NCBI RefSeq assembly: GCF_003999195.1
Contig: NZ_RJVR01000346.1
Location: 59,573 to 123,572 of the forward strand
Source of the DNA: Streptomyces soli
GTDB taxonomy: Bacteria; Actinomycetota; Actinomycetes; Streptomycetales; Streptomycetaceae
Length of the DNA: 64,000 nucleotides
Direction of reading: 5' to 3'
Part shown: in pieces, positions 58,972-64,000 of the stretch
How positions within the stretch are numbered: the stretch's first letter is position 1
How the letters are laid out: each line of letters opens with the position of its first letter
Translations under genes and position numbers: made by a program
Notes under the pieces: model-generated
What the model saw: only the letters and a program-made list of their open reading frames with translations
Told to the model about the DNA's origin: nothing
The model's database searches: none

Positions 58972-59712
58972 TCAGTTGTGGCATAGCACGTCCACGACGA
59001 CGGCCTCGGCATCGAGGCCGTCGACGTAGCTGTTGGCCTGCTCCCAGTAGCCGTCGGTCTCCGCATCGGTCCACGCGCCCTCGAGTGTGACCAGGGCCCG
59101 GCCGGGGACGGCGTACCTGGCGGTCTCCAGCCGCTCGGCCTCGTGTTCCTGTGCGAAGTACGCGACCGGGTCGGTGACCAGGAGCCAGGTTCCGAAGTGC
59201 GGGTCGCCCGCAACGGCCCGCTGGGCCAGGGCCTGCACCGACGGCTGCGCCAGATGGTCCCTCTTGGCGTCGGCCATGGAGTAGCCGTCGGGGTCGGCCT
59301 CGTGGCGGGCCACGAAGACGGCCAGCGGCCGGGCCGGCGGATGCTCGGCGGCCAGTTCGTGCCAGGCTGCGAGCAGGGCGTCGTGGCCGGCCATCGATCG
59401 CCGCCGCATGGCGTCGAAGTCCAGCAGTCCGCGCGGCCCGCCGTAGCACTCCAGCGGCCCCAGGGGGTCGAGCGCGGCCTTCCGGCGAGGGACGGTCGAC
59501 GCCGTTATGAGCCTGCGGTCGCCGTCGTGCGCGGGCAGGACGAGGAAGCCGGCCCCGGTCGTGGCAGCGACGACCCACCAGTCCCACTGGCCGTTCGCAT
59601 TCCAGTCGGGGCCGAGGTTGATGTCGTACGGCGCCAGGGCTGCCGCGATCGCGCCGGGAACCTTACGTGGTGCGGTCGGCGGCAGGCACACCGTCGCGTA
59701 GAACTTGGTCAT
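58972..59712 (-). CDS. conserved hypothetical protein
   Basis: A 246-residue cytoplasmic protein. The N-terminus 'KFYATVCLPPTAPRKVPGAI' followed by 'YDINLGPDWNANGQWDWWVV' is a pattern I recognise from other Streptomyces hypotheticals. The middle is helical ('HDALLAAWHELAAEHPPARP') and 'LEGAWTDAETDGYWEQANSY' is near the C-terminus. Aromatic and acidic residues are plentiful, but I see no catalytic motif. It converges on the ABC genes behind the MITE. ATG 59712 has no strong site upstream. Confidence 0.65.
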   Translation of the reverse strand: MTKFYATVCLPPTAPRKVPGAIAAALAPYDINLGPDWNANGQWDWWVVAATTGAGFLVLPAHDGDRRLITASTVPRRKAALDPLGPLECYGGPRGLLDFDAMRRRSMAGHDALLAAWHELAAEHPPARPLAVFVARHEADPDGYSMADAKRDHLAQPSVQALAQRAVAGDPHFGTWLLVTDPVAYFAQEHEAERLETARYAVPGRALVTLEGAWTDAETDGYWEQANSYVDGLDAEAVVVDVLCHN

Positions 59713-59764
59713 GAGCGGGGACGATAGCGGGCACACGGCGCCGGCCCGCCGCCGGGCGGGGGGG

Positions 59765-61078
59765 TCAGTCGAGGTAGCCGCGGAGTTGGTCGGCGAAGGC
59801 GTGGTCGCGGAGCTTGTTGAGGGTTTTGGACTCGATTTGGCGGATGCGTTCGCGGGTGACGCCGAAGATGCGGCCGATTTCTTCGAGGGTGCGGGGGCGG
59901 CCGTCGGCCAGGCCGTAGCGGAGTTGGACGACCTTGCGTTCGCGTTCGCCGAGGGTGGAGAGGACGGCCTCGAGGTGTTCGCGGAGGAGGAGGAAGGCGG
60001 CGGATTCGACGGGGGACGCGGCGTCGCCGTCCTCGATGAGGTCGCCGAAGGCGACGTCGTCCTCCTCGCCGACGGGGGCGTGGAGGGAGACCGGTTCCTG
60101 GGCGAGGCGCAGGACTTCGCTGACGCGCTCGGCGGGGAGATCGAGCTGGGCGGCGACTTCCTCGGTCGAGGGCTCGTAGCCGCGCTCCTGGAGGAGGCGG
60201 CGCTGGACCCGTACGACGCGGTTGATCAGCTCGACGACATGCACGGGCACCCGGATCGTACGGGCCTGGTCGGCGAGGGCGCGGGACATGGCCTGACGGA
60301 TCCACCAGGTCGCGTACGTGGAGAACTTGTAGCCCCGGGCGTAGTCGAACTTCTCGACGGCGCGGATGAGGCCGAGGTTGCCCTCCTGGACGAGGTCGAG
60401 CATGGTGAGGCCGCGGCCGACGTAGCGCTTGGCGACGGAGACGACGAGGCGGAGGTTGGCCTCGATGAGGCGGCGTTTGGCCATGCGGCCCAGCACGATC
60501 AGGCGGTCGAGGTCGACTGCGAGCTGGGAGTCGAGGGAGTCCAGGTCGGGGGTGCTGTTGAGCAGCTCCTCGGCAAAGAGCCCGGCTTCGACGCGGCGGG
60601 CCAGCTCGACCTCCTCGACGGCGGTGAGCAGGGATATCCGCCCGATCTCGCGCAGATACTGGCGGAAGAGGTCGGACGACGGCCCGGCCACCTCCTCGCG
60701 GAACGCCCGCCGGGCGACGGGTGGTTCGTCGGGCTCGTCGGCCACTTCCACCACGGTCTCCGGGTGGGCGGCGGGGCGGTTCTGCTCAGGGACCCTCTCC
60801 AGCAGGTCTGCGGCGGCGGGCCCCATTGCCTCTGCCTCCACCTCGGCCACGGTTGTCAGGGTCTGGGTCTGCACGGGAGCGACCTCCACGGTGAGCACGG
60901 TCACGGACTCGGAGACGCGCGACAGCGGAACGGTCAGCGCGGCTGCATCGCCGCTGTCCGTCCGGGAATTCGCCGTAAGCGGATCTCCGGGGGCGTCTCC
61001 ATCGACGCGACCCGGAATTCCGCACTCCGAGGACTCAGGCACCGCACACCAGTGTGGCCTACGGCACGCCTTCGCCAC
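59765..61078 (-). CDS. hrdA: group-2 RNA polymerase sigma factor, HrdA-like
   Basis: A 437-residue sigma-70 factor with all conserved regions: 1.2 ('DLFRQYLREIGRISLLTAVE'), 2.1-2.4 ('LIEANLRLVVSVAKRYVGRG', 'MLDLVQEGNLGLIRAVEKFD', 'YKFSTYATWWIRQAMSRALA'), 3 ('RTIRVPVHVVELINRV') and 4.2 ('TLEEIGRIFGVTRERIRQIE'). The N-terminal 130 residues are variable, without a region 1.1. It directs RNA polymerase to promoters similar to those of HrdB. Naming as hrdA rests on its place near dnaG as I remember the S. coelicolor map. The GTG at 61078 lacks a clear site; a GTG at 61042 is possible. Confidence 0.8.
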   Translation of the reverse strand: MAKACRRPHWCAVPESSECGIPGRVDGDAPGDPLTANSRTDSGDAAALTVPLSRVSESVTVLTVEVAPVQTQTLTTVAEVEAEAMGPAAADLLERVPEQNRPAAHPETVVEVADEPDEPPVARRAFREEVAGPSSDLFRQYLREIGRISLLTAVEEVELARRVEAGLFAEELLNSTPDLDSLDSQLAVDLDRLIVLGRMAKRRLIEANLRLVVSVAKRYVGRGLTMLDLVQEGNLGLIRAVEKFDYARGYKFSTYATWWIRQAMSRALADQARTIRVPVHVVELINRVVRVQRRLLQERGYEPSTEEVAAQLDLPAERVSEVLRLAQEPVSLHAPVGEEDDVAFGDLIEDGDAASPVESAAFLLLREHLEAVLSTLGERERKVVQLRYGLADGRPRTLEEIGRIFGVTRERIRQIESKTLNKLRDHAFADQLRGYLD

Positions 61079-61197
61079 GAGGGTCGTGCGGCCCCTTTTT
61101 CAGCGCAAGGTCACCGGTCGCGTACGTGCCGTCACAGCGCCGCGAGGTGGCGCATGACGCGGCGCCACTGCTCCCGAAACGAAGTGACGAGACACCC

Positions 61198-62232
61198 GTG
61201 TTCTTCGTGACCGGATCAACCGGCAACGTCGGCCGCCACATCGTAGACCTGCTGCTCGCCGAGGGCGCCAAGGTCCGCGCCCTCACCCGCGACCCACAGG
61301 CCGCCGGCCTCCCCCAGGCCGCCGCCGGTACGAATGTTCTGTATGTCAGACATGGACCAGGTTTAGTACGATCGCAGTGTGCAGCTTCGGTACAGCTTCC
61401 GCCTGCCCGACGGCTGGTCAGCGCGTTTTGCTGGGCAGGGCGTTCGGGTGTGTGCGGGTGGTCTACAACGACGCCCTCAGGGCTCGGGAGACCGCCCGCT
61501 CCGAGGGGCTGCCATTCCCGAAGACCGGCGACCTGTCGAAGCAGCTCATCACCGAGGCCAAACGCACCCGGAGCGGGCATGGCTCGGCGAGGTGTCGGCT
61601 GTCGTCCTCCAGCAGTGCCTGCGGGACCTGGACACCGCGTACCGGAACTTCTTCGATAGCCTCAAGGGCAAGCGCCCGCGCATGGGCGCACCCCGGTTCA
61701 AGTCGAAGCGGGATACCCGGCAGTCGGTGCGGTTCACCGCGAACGCCCGCTGGAAGATCACGCCGGGCGGGAAGCTGTCCCTGCCCAAGATCGGCGATGT
61801 CGCGGTGAAGTGGTCGCGTGCTCTGCCCTCACAGCCGTCTACGGTGACGGTGGTCAAGGACAGCGCGGGCCGGTACTTCGCGTCGTTCGTCGTGGAGACC
61901 GGCCAGGGCGAGGCCCTGCCGGATACGGTGGGCGAGGTGGGTATCGACCTGGGTCGGAGTCCGAGTCCCTGACCCAGTACGACAAGCTCCGGATCATCGG
62001 CGAGGTCACCGGCCTGCCGCTGCGCTTCGAGGAGCTCACGCCCGAGGAAGGGCGACAGGCGATGATCGAGCAGGGCGTCCCGTCCTTCGTGGCCGACACC
62101 CTCCTCGCCTACCAGGCCACCGCCGTGCACCAGAAGGCCCCGGTCTCCCCCGCCGTACGGGACCTCACCGGCCGCCCCGGGCTCACCTTCGCCGAGTGGG
62201 TCGCCGACCACGCGGAGGCCTTCCGGGGCTGA
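61198..62232 (+). pseudogene. NmrA-type NAD(P)-binding protein gene, interrupted
   Basis: GTG 61198 begins 'FFVTGSTGNVGRHIVDLLLA', the Rossmann GxxGxxG of NmrA/SDR-a proteins, to about 61325 ('ALTRDPQAAGLPQAA'). The C-terminal part resumes at about 61960 ('SLTQYDKLRIIGEVTGLPLR', 'AMIEQGVPSFVADTLLAYQA', 'GLTFAEWVADHAEAFRG') to 62232. About 140 residues of the middle are missing and replaced by TnpB sequence. It was probably an NAD(P)H-dependent reductase or sensor. Confidence 0.75.
61379..61957 (+). pseudogene. IS200/IS605-family TnpB remnant
   Basis: GTG 61379 opens 'QLRYSFRLPDGW'. After two frame changes come 'AFGCVRVVYNDALRARETAR', 'LPFPKTGDLSKQLITEAKRT', 'WLGEVSAVVLQQCLRDLDTA', 'RMGAPRFKSKRDTRQSVRFT' and 'VGEVGIDLG', the first RuvC motif. 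The rest of RuvC and the C-terminal zinc finger are gone, so this RNA-guided nuclease relative is dead. No TnpA and no obvious right-end guide RNA (omega-RNA) region remains. Confidence 0.8.
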
Positions 62233-62251
62233 GGCGTTCCGGGACCGAGGA

Positions 62252-62866
62252 TCACGCGCCCAGGCCGCGCAGCAGGACGGCGAGTCCGCCCAGGAATTCC
62301 TGGTCGGGGCCGACGTCCCGGGCCTGGCGCGCGGTCTCGCTCATGTACGGAAAGTCCCCGGGTGGCAGTTGGGAGATGGCGACCGTGCCGTCGCCCGACA
62401 GGGGGCCGAGGTGTTCGAGCTGGATCGCCCCGACGATGTAGGCGAGCAGGCCGCGCAGGGCGATGACCCGCTGCTCGCCCTCGATGCCGGCCGCCGTGAG
62501 GATGGCGAGCACCGCCTCCGCCCAGCGCAGCTGAGCGGGTGAGCGGTGCCGCTGCGTGAGGGTCAGCGGGACGATCGCCGGGTGGGCCCCCACGGCGTCG
62601 CGCAGGCGCGCGGCCATGACCTCGATCCGCTCGCACCAGGGCAGGTCCGGGGGCGGCGGCTCGGTGTCGACGGCGCCGAGGACGAGTTCGACGACCTGGG
62701 CTTCGAGCTCCTCGCGGTCGTCCACGTACCGGTAGAGCGCCATGGTGCTCATGCCGAGTTCCTTGGCGACCGCGCGCATCGACAGTCCGGGCAGGCCGTC
62801 GCGGTCGATGACGGTGAGGGCGGCCGAGGCCACCTGGGCGTGGGTGAGGGAACGTGGGCGGGGCAT
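62252..62866 (-). CDS. TetR-family repressor
   Basis: A 204-residue TetR protein. The N-terminal HTH is 'THAQVASAALTVIDRDGLPG', 'LSMRAVAKELGMSTMALYRY' and 'VDDREELEAQVVELVLG'. The rest is the TetR_C ligand-binding helical domain ('RLRDAVGAHPAIVPLTLTQR'). It probably represses the divergent thioredoxin-fold gene and itself through the perfect 15-bp inverted repeat at 62878-62919, located 12 bases upstream of its ATG. Ligand unknown. Confidence 0.85.
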   Translation of the reverse strand: MPRPRSLTHAQVASAALTVIDRDGLPGLSMRAVAKELGMSTMALYRYVDDREELEAQVVELVLGAVDTEPPPPDLPWCERIEVMAARLRDAVGAHPAIVPLTLTQRHRSPAQLRWAEAVLAILTAAGIEGEQRVIALRGLLAYIVGAIQLEHLGPLSGDGTVAISQLPPGDFPYMSETARQARDVGPDQEFLGGLAVLLRGLGA

Positions 62867-62877
62867 GGCGGTTGACA

Positions 62878-62919
62878 GCGTACGGCATACGCGTACGCTC
62901 GTAAGCGTATGCCGTACGC
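62878..62919. promoter_or_regulatory. TetR operator overlapping a TTGACA promoter
   Basis: GCGTACGGCATACGC (62878-62892) and GCGTATGCCGTACGC (62905-62919) are perfect 15-bp inverted repeats with a 12-base spacer. On the plus strand a consensus -35 TTGACA (62872-62877) lies 16 bases before TACGCT (62894-62899), so repressor binding would block this promoter. Confidence 0.8.
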
Positions 62920-62938
62920 CTAAACCCAGGGGTGCCCG

Positions 62939-63550
62939 ATGCGCATGTCAGTCGTCACGGCCCACAGCCTCACACCCGTCTCCGGGCCGCCCGTGGCGGT
63001 GCCCGACCCGGAGCGGCTGATCCACTTGCAGTTCCGGCGTTTCGCGGGCTGTCCGGTGTGCAATCTGCACCTGCGGTCGGTGGTGCGGCGACACGAGGAG
63101 ATCGAGGCGGCCGGGGTCCGCGAGGTCGTGGTCTTCCACTCGTCCGCCGAGGAGCTGCTGGAGCACACGGCCGCCCTCCCCTTCGCGGTCGTCGCCGATC
63201 CGGACAAGCGGCTGTACGCAGAATTCGGCGTGGAGTCGGCGCCTCGCGCGCTGCTCGACCCGCGCGCCTGGGGGCCCGTCCTGTGGGCGGTCCTGCGCGG
63301 CGGCTGGGAGGTCGCGCGCGGCCGGGAGCACCTTCCGGCGTCGAAGCAACCCGGAGGCCGGCTCGGGCTTCCGGCGGACTTCCTGATCGCGGGTGACGGC
63401 CGGGTCATCGCCGCCAAGTACGGCGAGCACGCCTACGACCAGTGGTCGGTGGACGAGCTCCTCGAACTGGCTACAGCGCCTTCGCGCCCTGCTCGCGGAG
63501 CCGCTGGCCGTACTGCTGGAGAGCCCACAGCTCGTTCTGAACAGCGGTGA
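62939..63550 (+). CDS. peroxiredoxin-like (AhpC/TSA-type) protein
   Basis: A 203-residue thioredoxin-fold protein. 'LIHLQFRRFAGCPVCNLHLR' has the CxxC redox motif (Cys about 38 and 41) after the first strand. 'VREVVVFHSSAEELLEHT', 'AVVADPDKRLYAEFGVE' and 'LPADFLIAGDGRVIAAKYGE' complete the peroxiredoxin-like fold. Probably a thiol peroxidase or disulfide reductase. It is repressed by the divergent TetR protein (inferred). The last 27 codons overlap dnaG on the opposite strand, and that tail is low-complexity. Confidence 0.8.
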   Translation: MRMSVVTAHSLTPVSGPPVAVPDPERLIHLQFRRFAGCPVCNLHLRSVVRRHEEIEAAGVREVVVFHSSAEELLEHTAALPFAVVADPDKRLYAEFGVESAPRALLDPRAWGPVLWAVLRGGWEVARGREHLPASKQPGGRLGLPADFLIAGDGRVIAAKYGEHAYDQWSVDELLELATAPSRPARGAAGRTAGEPTARSEQR

Positions 63551-64000
63551 GCTGCTCGGGGTCGCCCTGGGCGCCGAGGCGCATCATGCCGGCGCGGACC
63601 TCCGCGATGCGGCGGTCGACGGCCAGAAGCCGTACGCGGACGAGGACGTCGCCGGCGTAGATGTCGGGGGCCTTGTGCATGACCGGCTCAACGGCCAGCT
63701 CGGTGATCATGGAGCGGACGGTGTCGTCCGGGGCGATGTCCCGCACCCGGGTGAGGTAGTCGCCGTCGGCGAACTCGGCGCCGCCCGCCTCGGCGATCGC
63801 CCGGCGTACGGCGACGTAGGGCGGGGCGGTGAACTCGTCCTCGCCGTAGGCGTCGAAGGCGGGCGAGACGAGGTCGGGGAACTGAAGGGCGAGCTTGAGC
63901 AGTTCGCGCTCGACACGGTGGGCGGGGCTGCGCAGGTCCAGACGGGGGCCGCGCGGGGCGACCGGCGCGGCGGCGCCCTGGGGCCGGCCGGCGGGGGCGG
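63471..64000 (-). CDS. dnaG: DNA primase DnaG, C-terminal part (runs off the right edge)
   Basis: The minus frame ending at 63471 is the C-terminal helicase-binding region of actinobacterial DnaG: 'RDIAPDDTVRSMITELAVEP', 'YAGDVLVRVRLLAVDRRIAE' and 'ELWALQQYGQRLREQGAKAL', preceded by the 'FDAYGEDEFTAPPY' region to the window edge. The protein makes RNA primers at the replication fork. The catalytic TOPRIM and zinc domains lie outside. Its stop lies 80 bases inside the convergent peroxiredoxin-like gene. Confidence 0.85.
   Translation of the reverse strand, partial: APAGRPQGAAAPVAPRGPRLDLRSPAHRVERELLKLALQFPDLVSPAFDAYGEDEFTAPPYVAVRRAIAEAGGAEFADGDYLTRVRDIAPDDTVRSMITELAVEPVMHKAPDIYAGDVLVRVRLLAVDRRIAEVRAGMMRLGAQGDPEQLTAVQNELWALQQYGQRLREQGAKAL

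Noticed and set aside
61330..61957. Functional TnpB RNA-guided nuclease system
   Set aside because: The gene has frameshifts and ends at the first RuvC motif; no right-end guide RNA region remains.

Overview
The window is Streptomyces chromosome. The reasons are very high GC with G/C-ending codons, many GTG and TTG starts, a WhiB-like regulator, DUF317 and DUF4913 proteins, a group-2 sigma factor next to dnaG, and actinobacterial ICE genes. From about 52.5 kb to the right end it looks like conserved core chromosome. Everything to the left looks accessory: insertion-sequence wreckage, plasmid-type genes and self-contained cargo cassettes.

Layout. 1-1.85 kb holds decayed transposases (IS1380, IS66) and a broken HAD phosphatase. 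1.9-10.4 kb is a rightward run of small element-type genes (DUF4913, a RelE/ParE-like toxin, DUF317 proteins, tandem winged helices) ending in a small HTH gene. 10.4-14.5 kb has a truncated IS630, a nitroreductase, a VOC protein, a GNAT acetyltransferase and a beta-propeller remnant. 14.6-21.7 kb is a leftward, tightly overlapping plasmid-type operon: relaxase, MobC, DUF2637 membrane protein, WhiB-like protein, DnaC-like ATPase and a probable replication initiator. 22.0-25.1 kb is a rightward cassette: leader peptide, XRE repressor, ImmA/IrrE metallopeptidase, MAB_1171c-like membrane protein and PAP2-like membrane protein. 25.4-28.7 kb has a mycothiol-dependent-type enzyme, two divergent genes that both lost their 5' ends, and fragments of four or more IS families.

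28.8-35.0 kb is the most striking cargo. It is a three-gene operon of a 1,300-residue trypsin-like/PknG-like kinase/TPR/zinc-ribbon protein, a CHAT caspase-like peptidase and an alpha/beta hydrolase. This resembles a conflict or programmed-response module. 36.8-45.2 kb is a leftward operon of nine almost entirely overlapping genes: a radical SAM enzyme, a phosphoketolase-like ThDP enzyme, an enolase-superfamily protein, a HAD phosphatase, a methyltransferase, a creatininase-like amidohydrolase, a PhyH dioxygenase, a Sua5/YrdC protein and one unknown. I read it as an uncharacterised small-molecule pathway. Next to it lie a second HAD gene, an XRE-DUF5919 regulator, a Nudix hydrolase and an HD protein.

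The right end of the element is clear: a HTH/excisionase-like gene, a divergent XRE regulator and a tyrosine integrase whose last codons lie inside a tRNA gene with a CAT anticodon (52509-52582, minus). I found no second copy of this tRNA segment, so the left attachment site is outside the window or lost. I also saw no FtsK-type TraB, so within this window the element looks mobilizable rather than self-transmissible. The core chromosome then carries two tandem tRNA-Asn genes, a YtxH-like protein, xylulokinase, a heterodimeric ABC exporter whose stop codon abuts a 189-bp MITE, an hrdA-like sigma factor, a NmrA-type gene broken by TnpB, a TetR/thioredoxin-fold divergent pair sharing a perfect operator, and the 3' end of dnaG.
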